Positions 21,914-29,925 of a stretch of 64,000 bases of DNA are shown here, one piece after another. The stretch covers positions 1 to 64,000 of the forward strand of contig NZ_JAGIBH010000012.1 in assembly GCF_017744445.1 (NCBI RefSeq), written 5' to 3'. Made by a program: the position numbers and the translations under genes. This stretch comes from Caulobacter sp. (GTDB lineage: Bacteria > Pseudomonadota > Alphaproteobacteria > Caulobacterales > Caulobacteraceae). The notes under the pieces were generated by a model, which was not told the DNA's origin, did not search any database, and worked only from the letters and a program-made list of their open reading frames with translations. Within the stretch, counting starts at the first letter, position 1. Every line of letters begins with the position of its first letter.

Positions 21914-24900
21914 CTAGAAGGTCCCGCGCACGATGAACGAAACACGGCGGTCGCTGACGGTCCAGCTGTGGGTGCGGACCAGGGATTTCGAGAAGTTCCC
22001 CTGCGTGCCCAGGTACCAGCTGTCACGCTGGTCCATCTCCAGGTCGTAGCGAGAGTTCAGCAGGTTCACGACCTGGACGCCGACCTTGACCTGCGGGGTC
22101 AGGCCGTAGGTCACAGAGCCGTCCAACTGGCCGTAGGCCTTGGCGTATACCGGAACCACCAGGTTCGAGGCCGAGGCGCTCATCAGGTAGCGCGAGCGCC
22201 AGTTGTAGGCCAGGCGCGCGTCGATGCCGTACTTACTGTAAAGGAGCGTGGCGTTGTACGTGTAGCGCGATAGCTGCTCCAGCGGCAGGTCCAGCTTCGA
22301 GGCGTTGATCTGCGAGGCGTCCGTCGTGCTGGACGAGACGTTCGACGTTCCCTTGCTCTCCAGGATGGTGGCGTTGAATTCCGTGCCCAGGCCGCCGAAG
22401 GCGCCCGGCAGGAAGTCGTAGTACTGCTGGTACTGGAACTCGAGGCCGTAGACCTTCCCGTGGCCCATGTTCTGCGGGATCGTGCCAACGGCCTGCACGG
22501 ACTTGCCGTCGGACTTGGTGATCGTCGCCAGGGTCGGGGTCGACTGGATGTAATCGTAGACGTCCTTGTGGAAGGCGCCCACGGCCATCATGCCGCCTTT
22601 GAAGTACCATTCGCCCGACAGGTCGAACGAGTTGGCGCGCATGGGTTTCAGGTTCGGATTGCCTGAGTAGAAACCGAAGGCGACGTCGCTGTGGTACTGC
22701 ACGGGCGAACCGCCGGCCGACGCCGTGTCGAGTTGCGCCTGGGTATAGGCCGCACTGGTCTGCGGGTTGATAATGCCGTCGGCGACCGTGGCGTTACGCG
22801 ACTGCAGCGTGGCCGACATGTTGACCGAGGGGTCCAGCTGGTAGAAGTCCGGCCGGACGATGTTCTTGGACGCCGCGAAGCGCAGGAACAGGCTCTCGTT
22901 GGCTTTCAGGCGCAGGTTCAGGCTGGGCAGCACGTTGGTGTAGCTGGTGCTGCCGACCGAGGCGAACGGCTTGCCGTCGGCGAAGTCGATCTTGGCTTGC
23001 GCCACGCTGGAGGCGAAGCGCTTCTGCGAGGCGTCGATGAAGCCGACCGTGCCGTACCCCTGGCCGTCGGTCGAGGCATGCACCACGCGCAGGCCCAGAT
23101 TGCCATCCCAGGTCATGGCCCGACCGCCCCACTCGAACGGCAGATCGCCGCCGAAGCGGGCCTTGGCATAGATCGCCTCGGTCTTCTCCCACTGGCGATT
23201 GACGCCGCGACCGCCCGAATTGGCGAAGCTGGTGTTCACGTCGCCCAACGGCTGCCAGTAGCTGATGTTGCCCGTCGGCGCGGCCCAGATGGGCATGTAG
23301 CTCATCAGGGCGCCTTGGGCGAACGGGCTGTAGGTCCCGCCGGCCGGCGACCAGGTCGGGATCGTGCCGTTGGGCCCGCCCCGCGGATAATAGCCGTACT
23401 CGCCGTCGTTATAGGCCGGACCGCCGCCAGGGATGGGGCCGTTCCAGATAGTGTTCCTCAGATAGGCGTAGAGCGCCGTCGGGTCCTTGGCCAAATCGAA
23501 TGACGGCATGATCAGGCCGGGGACGCTGAGGTCGCCCTTGAAGAAGTTATCGAAGCTGACCTTGTCCTGGTGCTGGGTGTACTTGTCGGCCGTGGCCGTG
23601 ACGCGCGTGGCCCAGGGCGCCGAGATCAGGTTCCAGTTATAGCCCGCGTCGCGCGAGGTGGCGTCGCGCGAGGTGGCCCGGACGCCCAGCTTCAGGTCCT
23701 TGAGCCAGTTGTCCTCGTCGAACGAATAGGTGACGTCGAACTTACCCGAATACTCACGTGCGTCGTTGTCGTCGATGTGGTCCATGGCGGCGTACAGGTT
23801 GAACGCCGCCGGATTGGCGGTGGCGTTGGCCATGGTGATCTTCGGCAGCTCGCCGGTCAGATCCAGGCCGAAGCCGCCCGCCAGGGTGACGGTGTTGTAG
23901 ACCGTCAGGTCCGTGCCTTCGCGGTGCGAATAGACGTATTGCAGATCGCCCGTGACCAGCCAGCGATCGTTGCCCCACTTGAAGCCGGCCGAGACGTCGT
24001 TGGTGTTGTCCTTCACCTTGCCGTAGCGCGTGCCCAGGTTCAGCAGGAACGAGTTGGACACGCCGTTGCCGCCGCCACCGCCGTCGATCAGATGGCCCTT
24101 GAGGAAGTTGCCATCGGAGTCGAAGGTGAACGAAGTCCCCGTCGCCGGACCGACCACGAACGACTGGTTGTTGGTCGCCGAGCAGCAGGCCGAGGTCTGG
24201 GCGAAGCGGTCCTTAAAGGTCTGCTTGGCCTCGGTGCGGAACAGGGTCGTGTAGAGCTCCAGATTATCGTTCGGCCGCCACTGGAAGGCGCCATAGAAGC
24301 CGTTGCGGTTCCGGTCCTGCTCGTTGTTGCGGTACTGCACGCCGACCGGCACGAAGACGCGGCTCTTACCCTGGCCGGCGACCGAATTGTCGCCATTGAA
24401 GTTCAGCGTCGCACCGCCGTCATACGAGGACTGCACGCCCACGCCGTGGGCGTTGTACGGGTCGACCGCGATACTGTTGACCGCGGTCGCCAGCTTGGAG
24501 CTGGACATGCTGACCAGCATGCCGAACTCGCCCACATTGGTGTCGAAGCGATCGCTCAGCAGGAAGCTGCCCGACGGCGTGCCTTCCTTGCGCAGGTCGC
24601 CGCGCGTGTAGTCGGCCGAGAAGGCCATCTGCCGGCCGGCCTGATCGAACGGCATGCGCGTGCGCAGGTTCACCGTGCCGCCCAGGCCGCCTTCGACGAT
24701 GTCGGCCGACGGGTTCTTGTAGACGTCGACGCCGGCGAACAGCTCGGGCGTCACGTCTTCCCACGAGATGGCCCGGCCGCCGCGCGCCGAGAACATGTCG
24801 CGTCCGTTCAGTTCCGAGCGCACCCAGGTCAGGCCGCGGATCTGGATGCCCGAGCCCTCGGCGTTCAGGCGGTCCACGTCGCGGGGCTGGTTGGTCCGGC

Positions 24901-25192
24901 CGATGGTCACGCCCGGCACGCGCTGCAGCGCCTCGGTCACCGAGCGGTCCGGCAAGCCGCCGATGTCGACGGCGGTGATCGAGTCGACGATTTCTTCGGA
25001 GTTCTTCTTCAGGTCCTGGGCCGACTGAATCGCCTTGCGCTGGCCGACGACCACGACTTCGGTCACTTGATCGACAGCGCTGTCCGCACCGACCGCAGTT
25101 GTCTGGGCCTGAGCCGACGCGACCAGGACTCCGGACCAGGCGACGGCCGCGACCGACGCCAAGAGCACACTTTTCCTGTTGATTGCCTTCAC
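21914..25192 (-). CDS. TonB-dependent receptor (large, carbohydrate-type)
   Basis: A protein of 1092 aa. Residues 1-29 are a Sec signal peptide (…VASAQAQTT). The TonB box region is TEVVVVGQRKAIQ. The plug has IVDSITAVDIGGLPDRSVTE, ALQRVPGVTIGR, IQIRGLTWVRSELNGRD, VDVYKNPSADIVEGGLGGTV. The barrel ends with the conserved terminal strand RVSFIVRGTF. The size and the duplicated loop lengths fit the receptors that import oligosaccharides in Caulobacter-like bacteria. It is the first gene of the operon with the halogenase and GH27 alpha-galactosidase, so an alpha-galactose-containing glycan or glycoside is a reasonable substrate; this is inferred. Confidence 0.93.
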   Translation of the reverse strand: MKAINRKSVLLASVAAVAWSGVLVASAQAQTTAVGADSAVDQVTEVVVVGQRKAIQSAQDLKKNSEEIVDSITAVDIGGLPDRSVTEALQRVPGVTIGRTNQPRDVDRLNAEGSGIQIRGLTWVRSELNGRDMFSARGGRAISWEDVTPELFAGVDVYKNPSADIVEGGLGGTVNLRTRMPFDQAGRQMAFSADYTRGDLRKEGTPSGSFLLSDRFDTNVGEFGMLVSMSSSKLATAVNSIAVDPYNAHGVGVQSSYDGGATLNFNGDNSVAGQGKSRVFVPVGVQYRNNEQDRNRNGFYGAFQWRPNDNLELYTTLFRTEAKQTFKDRFAQTSACCSATNNQSFVVGPATGTSFTFDSDGNFLKGHLIDGGGGGNGVSNSFLLNLGTRYGKVKDNTNDVSAGFKWGNDRWLVTGDLQYVYSHREGTDLTVYNTVTLAGGFGLDLTGELPKITMANATANPAAFNLYAAMDHIDDNDAREYSGKFDVTYSFDEDNWLKDLKLGVRATSRDATSRDAGYNWNLISAPWATRVTATADKYTQHQDKVSFDNFFKGDLSVPGLIMPSFDLAKDPTALYAYLRNTIWNGPIPGGGPAYNDGEYGYYPRGGPNGTIPTWSPAGGTYSPFAQGALMSYMPIWAAPTGNISYWQPLGDVNTSFANSGGRGVNRQWEKTEAIYAKARFGGDLPFEWGGRAMTWDGNLGLRVVHASTDGQGYGTVGFIDASQKRFASSVAQAKIDFADGKPFASVGSTSYTNVLPSLNLRLKANESLFLRFAASKNIVRPDFYQLDPSVNMSATLQSRNATVADGIINPQTSAAYTQAQLDTASAGGSPVQYHSDVAFGFYSGNPNLKPMRANSFDLSGEWYFKGGMMAVGAFHKDVYDYIQSTPTLATITKSDGKSVQAVGTIPQNMGHGKVYGLEFQYQQYYDFLPGAFGGLGTEFNATILESKGTSNVSSSTTDASQINASKLDLPLEQLSRYTYNATLLYSKYGIDARLAYNWRSRYLMSASASNLVVPVYAKAYGQLDGSVTYGLTPQVKVGVQVVNLLNSRYDLEMDQRDSWYLGTQGNFSKSLVRTHSWTVSDRRVSFIVRGTF

Positions 25193-25420
25193 GTTTCCAC
25201 CCCTGAAACTGCCGCCGAACCGATTGATCAGACGGACCGCCGCTTGCAGAGAGTTCGACGTTTCGTCGCCTCACCGCCTCGGAATATTTTATTTAATTTG
25301 TTTTATTTAATCGGCTGGCATTTATCATACAAGACGGTTTTTCACGATGACGGATCGTGACTGCTCCCCAGCAGCGACGGGGTGAGCCGCTGCCGGGTTT
25401 TCAAGAGACTTCAGGGTTTC
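25193..25420 (-). promoter_or_regulatory. AT-rich promoter region of the receptor operon with an 11-base direct repeat
   Basis: TTTTATTTAAT occurs at 25287-25297 and again at 25301-25311, 14 bases apart, in a region otherwise GC-rich. It lies about 95-120 bases before the receptor start. The rest of this 228-base gap holds no gene. A promoter or a regulator direct-repeat site is likely, but neither -35/-10 boxes nor the binding protein are clear. Confidence 0.4.
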
Positions 25421-26122
25421 TCAGTCTGCGCTTTCCAGCGGCGCGATCGAGACGAAGCCATGGGCTTCGACCAGGCTGGCCTGGCCGGCGGCGATCCGAG
25501 CCGACGGATTGGGGCGCGGCTCAGCCACCTTGTGCAGAGTGTTGCGATCGAGATGCCGGAACGGCGCCGCCCTGCCCCGCACCTGCAGCATGGTGGTCGA
25601 GGTATAGGACCAGCCGCCATCGGCCTCGAAGCAGACGTCCAGCTCGTAGGAGTCTGTCCGGAACGCCCACTCCAGGAAATCGGTCGAGCTGATGCCATAG
25701 CTGGGGCTGCTCCGCTCGGCGCGAACGATCAGACCCGAGCCGTCCTCGGCGGCTCGGCCGGCCGCCAATAGCGACTGGCCGCGCGGGATAGCCAGGGTCT
25801 GCATGATCAGGCCCGTCGCCGGCTCCCACAGCCAGTAGCCGACCTGGTCGTGAAAGGTCGCGTCCTCGTCAGAGGCGACGATGTGGACGTGATACCGCAG
25901 GCCGTACAACAGCTGCGGGCCGTTGGCCTGCGGGTCGATCGGCTGCATCTCGATACGCTCAAGAAACTCGCGGCGCTCGGGGCCGTCGGCCTTGGGGTTC
26001 AGGTCGATGCCCTTCATCCCCTCCCAGACGCCGGCCAGACGACGCAGCGGACCCAAATTGGCCAGGGTGTCCGGATCCACGTCCTCGGGTTCGGTGAAGA
26101 TGTCGTCGGGAAAGTCGTGCAT
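25421..26122 (-). CDS. Nitrobindin-like heme-binding beta-barrel domain protein
   Basis: A protein of 233 aa without a signal peptide. Residues about 20-215 form a fatty-acid-binding-protein-like barrel of the nitrobindin/THAP4 C-terminal type. The family motif GxWxG appears as LRRLAGVWEGMKG. Later strands include VGYWLWEPATGLIMQTLAIP and a C-terminal region FRHLDRNTLHKV. In characterised nitrobindins a C-terminal His binds ferric heme; His in LHKVAEP is a candidate here but not proven. It is a single gene between two secreted-enzyme operons. A link to peroxynitrite or NO handling is family knowledge only. Confidence 0.65.
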   Translation of the reverse strand: MHDFPDDIFTEPEDVDPDTLANLGPLRRLAGVWEGMKGIDLNPKADGPERREFLERIEMQPIDPQANGPQLLYGLRYHVHIVASDEDATFHDQVGYWLWEPATGLIMQTLAIPRGQSLLAAGRAAEDGSGLIVRAERSSPSYGISSTDFLEWAFRTDSYELDVCFEADGGWSYTSTTMLQVRGRAAPFRHLDRNTLHKVAEPRPNPSARIAAGQASLVEAHGFVSIAPLESAD

Positions 26123-26177
26123 GGCGTCCGCGCTCTGGTGAAGCTTGCCGCCGGCTCTACCGCCCCGAACGGGCGCG

Positions 26178-28073
26178 TCAAGCGGTGCTGATCACCAAGC
26201 TAGCGGTCTCGCCATCACGCAGCTTGATCGAAAGCGGTACGGCTTGCAGACCAGGCACGAGATTGAAGATCCTTGTGCCAACGTCACCGTCCAGATCGGC
26301 GTCGGGACTAGAGACCAGAATCGCGCCGCCGGGCTTGGCGATGACGACCGAGCGGGCGTCGCGGCGCGCGGCCGCTTCGTCCTTGCGCGCGATGACCGGC
26401 GCCACGAGGCGCGCTGCGCGATCACCCAAGCCGGACACCGTCGCGCTCAGCTCCAACCCGCGCGGCGTCAGGCTATAGGTTACGGCGAAAGCGACCGGCG
26501 GCTCCAGTTCGCGCCCCTCCGGCGTCTTCAAACGACCGGAGGTCCTGGCGACGACCGCGCCATCCCGCTCGACCGCCTCCAGGTTCGCGGAAAGGTCGGC
26601 GACGCTGGTGAAGACGTCCTTGCCTTGGACCACGTCGATCCGCAGCGTCAGCGGCTGATGCGCGGCGTCGATCGGGACCTGCTGGTTGCTGATCTCGACG
26701 GCCTTGTAGCGCGTCATGCTGGCCGCCAGCACCGGCCCCAGCGCCTGGTGTTGCAGCAACGAGATCGCCCCACCCGACGCGTGACCGCCACCGGCCGGCG
26801 CCAGGTAGTCGAAGTCGTAGTCGGTGAAGGTCGCCCGCCAGGGACCGACCGACGCCAGATGGGTCCCGATCTCCGGAAAACGTTTCAGGCCATAGGGCTT
26901 GTCGCGTGGCAGCTCGGCGCGCGGCGACGACGCCAGTGGCCGAGCCAGATCCAGCACCGCCGCCAGCGCCTTGGCGTGGCTGAAGGTGTGGTGGATGCAC
27001 GGCCGATAGCCCGCCGCGCGGTAGTGCGGACCGCCGTAGAGCAGACCGTCGTGCGTACAGGTCGCCATCAGGGCCAGGTTGCGCGCCGAGACTTCCGCGA
27101 AGCGCGGGTCGCGGTCGGCCAACAGGCGGTAGGCCGGATGGCAGCCATCGCTGGTGCGGCTGCCCCACCAGGTCCACTTGAAGTTCCGCGTGCCCCAACT
27201 GTTGTCCCAGCCGCCGTCGGGCAGCATGAACTCCATGTGAGCGCGCAGGCTCGTAGCGACCTGGTCCAGCAACGCCCGATCACCGGCCCGCAGGCCGTAC
27301 ATTGCCAGGGCTGGCAAAGACTCCTCGACATTGTAGCCAAGATCCACCGGCGGACGGCCTTTGGGCGTCCTGCCCCGCTGCGGATGACCTTCGCCGAACA
27401 GCAGGCCGTTGGGCGTGAAAAAGTCGAGGCTGGCCTGGGCGAAATCCCGCGCCTTGGCGACATAGGCCTCGCGCCCCAGCACCTCGGCCCCGAGCGAGAA
27501 GGCGTAGGCCGACGAGATCGGATAGTTGATGTTGCCGGTGTCGATCTTCATGAAGCCGTCGAGGAAGTCGAAGGCCTTGGCCAACCGACTCCGCCAAGCT
27601 TCGCGCGTCGCGGCATCCAGCAGGTCGCCGTGGTGCAGCAGCGTCTCCGACAGGGCGATGGCGCGGAAGACGGTGATGCCCTTCCAGTCGTTCAGGAAGA
27701 CGTCGTTGACCCAGCTACCGTCCGGCCGGCTGACATTGTGCTCGCTCCAATCCTGGGCGGCCTTGGCGGCGCGGACATAGCGGGTGTCGCCGCTGGTCCG
27801 GGCCGTGCGCATCAGCGGATAGACCGTGTCGGCGACGCGCCCGTGGACCATGCCGCAGCCCGGGCACAGGAAACCGCCATTTGCGCCCCGCCCGGCCAGC
27901 CCCGTCACCTGGTAAGCCAGCAGCCCGTCGCACCAGGTCTTCAGCAGACGCTCATAGGGCTGGAGGTCAGCCCGAACGGGCGCCGCCGCCTCGACCATGG
28001 CGGGCGCCAGCACGGCCGCCGTCGAGATCCCCAGCATCCCCCTGCGCGAAAGCCCCTCGCCTTGCCCGGTCAT
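26178..28073 (-). CDS. Tat-exported protein of unrecognised family, probably an alpha-barrel glycan-active enzyme
   Basis: A protein of 631 aa. I chose ATG 28073 because GGAGG is five bases upstream; ATG 28085 would add four residues. The signal GLSRRGMLGISTAAVLAPAM is twin-arginine. The N-terminal 400 residues look like an alpha/alpha toroid: repeated helices with FLCPGCGMVHGRVADTVYPL (two cysteines, CPGC), NYPISSAYAFSLGAEVLGRE, GYNVEESLPALAMYGLRAGD, and ESLPALAMY/GGWDNSWGTRNFKWTWWG. The C-terminal ~200 residues are beta-rich (FTDYDFDYLAPAGGGHASGG; ELSATVSGLGD), as in polysaccharide lyases with a beta-sandwich. I cannot name the family. Its neighbours suggest a role in glycan degradation. 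It stands alone, with 256 bases of promoter region upstream. Confidence 0.6.
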   Translation of the reverse strand: MTGQGEGLSRRGMLGISTAAVLAPAMVEAAAPVRADLQPYERLLKTWCDGLLAYQVTGLAGRGANGGFLCPGCGMVHGRVADTVYPLMRTARTSGDTRYVRAAKAAQDWSEHNVSRPDGSWVNDVFLNDWKGITVFRAIALSETLLHHGDLLDAATREAWRSRLAKAFDFLDGFMKIDTGNINYPISSAYAFSLGAEVLGREAYVAKARDFAQASLDFFTPNGLLFGEGHPQRGRTPKGRPPVDLGYNVEESLPALAMYGLRAGDRALLDQVATSLRAHMEFMLPDGGWDNSWGTRNFKWTWWGSRTSDGCHPAYRLLADRDPRFAEVSARNLALMATCTHDGLLYGGPHYRAAGYRPCIHHTFSHAKALAAVLDLARPLASSPRAELPRDKPYGLKRFPEIGTHLASVGPWRATFTDYDFDYLAPAGGGHASGGAISLLQHQALGPVLAASMTRYKAVEISNQQVPIDAAHQPLTLRIDVVQGKDVFTSVADLSANLEAVERDGAVVARTSGRLKTPEGRELEPPVAFAVTYSLTPRGLELSATVSGLGDRAARLVAPVIARKDEAAARRDARSVVIAKPGGAILVSSPDADLDGDVGTRIFNLVPGLQAVPLSIKLRDGETASLVISTA

Positions 28074-28329
28074 CCACCCCTCCATCGTTATGGCGGCACC
28101 ATGACGGCGCGATCGAGATTTGGACAGGCCAATTTTAGATACAGGTCATGCCAATTTAAGCTAGAGTCACATTGAACGCGATTGATGAATCCAGCTCATC
28201 AGCATGTGGAGAAAAACGGACTAATCGCTTGTCGTTTGGTCCGATAGCCTGAGCCGCACCTTTGCGCGGCAACTACCCGCCGTTCCCGTCGCTTATAGTC
28301 GCGGCGTCCGCGGAGGATCGGAGAATGAC
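28074..28329. promoter_or_regulatory. Divergent promoter region with direct repeat GCCAATTT(T/A)AG
   Basis: GCCAATTTTAG at 28128-28138 is repeated as GCCAATTTAAG at 28150-28160, 22 bases apart (two helical turns). The region separates the Tat protein gene (start 28073) from paoA (start 28330). The remaining sequence shows no gene, and the regulator is unknown. Confidence 0.4.
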
Positions 28330-28974
28330 ATGGCCGACACGGAAGACCTCAGCCTCTCGAGGCGCGACCTGATGGCCGCCGGCGCGGCCTCCGCCGCCAT
28401 CGCCGGCGCGCCCGCCACGGCCAGCGCCGCGACGCCGGATGCGCCCCACCTGGCCCAGGTGACCTTCAAGGTGAACGGCCAGAAGCGGTCGCTGACCCTG
28501 GACACCCGCACCACCCTGCTGGACGCCCTGCGCGAACACCTGCGGCTGACCGGCACCAAGAAGGGCTGCGACCACGGCCAGTGCGGCGCCTGCACGGTCA
28601 TCGTCGACGGCCGGCGGATCAATTCGTGCCTGAGCCTGGCGGTCATGCACGAGGGCGACGAGATCACCACGATCGAGGGCCTGGGCGCGCCCGACAAGCT
28701 GCACCCGCTGCAGGCGGCCTTCATCAAGCATGACGGCTACCAGTGCGGCTATTGCACGCCGGGCCAGATCTGCTCGGCCAAGGCGGTGCTGGACGAGATC
28801 AAGGCCGGCGTGCCCAGCCACGTCACGGCGGATCTGACCGACGCGCTCAAGGTCACGGCCGAGGAACTCCGTGAACGGATGAGCGGCAACATCTGTCGCT
28901 GCGGGGCCTATTCCAACATCGTCGAAGCCATCGGCGAAGTCGCGGGAGGCCTCTCCAAGGGGGAAATGGCATGA
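28330..28974 (+). CDS. paoA: Periplasmic aldehyde oxidoreductase, 2Fe-2S subunit
   Basis: A protein of 214 aa starting ATG 28330. The N-terminus [19 protein letters not shown] is a twin-arginine signal. The plant-type ferredoxin domain has [16 protein letters not shown] and NSC (cluster one). The helical domain has [17 protein letters not shown] and [16 protein letters not shown] (cluster two), so both 2Fe-2S centres are complete. Together with the two downstream genes it matches the E. coli PaoABC layout (229/318/732 aa there; 214/316/732 here). The enzyme oxidises aldehydes in the periplasm and passes electrons through these clusters. The last four bases overlap paoB (ATGA). Confidence 0.93.
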   Translation: MADTEDLSLSRRDLMAAGAASAAIAGAPATASAATPDAPHLAQVTFKVNGQKRSLTLDTRTTLLDALREHLRLTGTKKGCDHGQCGACTVIVDGRRINSCLSLAVMHEGDEITTIEGLGAPDKLHPLQAAFIKHDGYQCGYCTPGQICSAKAVLDEIKAGVPSHVTADLTDALKVTAEELRERMSGNICRCGAYSNIVEAIGEVAGGLSKGEMA

Positions 28975-29921
28975 AAGCCTTCACCTACGAACGCGCCCGC
29001 ACCCCAGCCGAAGCTGCCTCAGCTGCCGCCAAGGACCCGACGGCCCGCTTCATCGCCGGCGGCACCAACCTGCTGGACCTGATGAAGCTGGAGATCGAGA
29101 CGCCCCGCCGGCTGATCGACGTCAATGGCCTGAGGCTGGACAAGATCGAAGCCACGAAGGACGGCGGCTTGCGCATCGGCGCCCTGGTGCGCAACACCGA
29201 CCTGGCCGCCGACAAACGCGTGCGCAAGGACTACGGCGTCCTCTCGCGCGCCCTGCTGGCCGGTGCCTCGGGCCAGCTGCGCAACAAGGCCACCACGGCC
29301 GGCAACCTCTTGCAGCGGACGCGGTGCCCGTACTTCTACGACACCAACATGCCCTGCAATAAGCGCACGCCCGGTGCGGGCTGCTCGGCGATCGGCGGCT
29401 TCACCCGCTCGCACGCGGTGCTGGGCACTAGCGAGGCCTGCATCGCCACCCACCCCAGCGACATGGCCGTGGCCATGCGGGTGCTGGACGCTAGCGTCGA
29501 GACCGTGAAGCCGGACGGCGTGACCCGCTCGATCCCGATCGCCGACTTCCATCGCCTGCCAGGCAATACCCCGCATGTGGAGACAGCCCTGACGCCCGGA
29601 GAGCTGATCACCGCCGTGACCCTGCCCAAGCCGGTCGGCGGCATGCACGCCTACCACAAGGTCCGCGACCGGGCCTCGTACGCCTTCGCCCTCGTCTCGG
29701 TGGCGACCATCCTGCACAAAGACGGTTCCGGCCGCGTGGCCCTGGGCGGCGTCGCGCACAAGCCGTGGCGGGTCGAGGCGGCCGACAGCGCCCTGCCGCA
29801 GGGCATCAAGTCCGTGTCCGAACTCCTGCTCGCCGGCGCCAAGACCACCTCCCAGAACGCCTTCAAGCTGACCCTGGCCGAGCGCGCCCTGGGCGCGGCC
29901 ATGGCCCAGGCGCGGAGCTAG
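28971..29921 (+). CDS. paoB: Periplasmic aldehyde oxidoreductase, FAD (and predicted 4Fe-4S) subunit
   Basis: A protein of 316 aa. The FAD-binding domain has [49 protein letters not shown] and [18 protein letters not shown]. The insert [20 protein letters not shown] plus the following Cys gives three to four cysteines in the region that binds an extra 4Fe-4S cluster in PaoB. The C-terminal CO-dehydrogenase flavoprotein domain ends [17 protein letters not shown]. It has no signal; like E. coli PaoB it would be exported with PaoA through Tat. It starts inside the paoA stop codon and ends four bases before paoC. Confidence 0.93.
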   Translation: MKAFTYERARTPAEAASAAAKDPTARFIAGGTNLLDLMKLEIETPRRLIDVNGLRLDKIEATKDGGLRIGALVRNTDLAADKRVRKDYGVLSRALLAGASGQLRNKATTAGNLLQRTRCPYFYDTNMPCNKRTPGAGCSAIGGFTRSHAVLGTSEACIATHPSDMAVAMRVLDASVETVKPDGVTRSIPIADFHRLPGNTPHVETALTPGELITAVTLPKPVGGMHAYHKVRDRASYAFALVSVATILHKDGSGRVALGGVAHKPWRVEAADSALPQGIKSVSELLLAGAKTTSQNAFKLTLAERALGAAMAQARS

Positions 29922-29925
29922 GACC

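Noticed and set aside
23570-25360. Long open frame on the + strand inside the TonB receptor gene
   Set aside because: It is antisense to a well supported receptor, follows GC-rich third-position bias, and its translation is low-complexity (Gly/Val/Arg/Gln-rich) without a known domain.
28074-28329. Small RNA or riboswitch in this 256-base gap
   Set aside because: Only a direct repeat and AT-rich promoter-like sequence can be seen. I find no conserved structured element.
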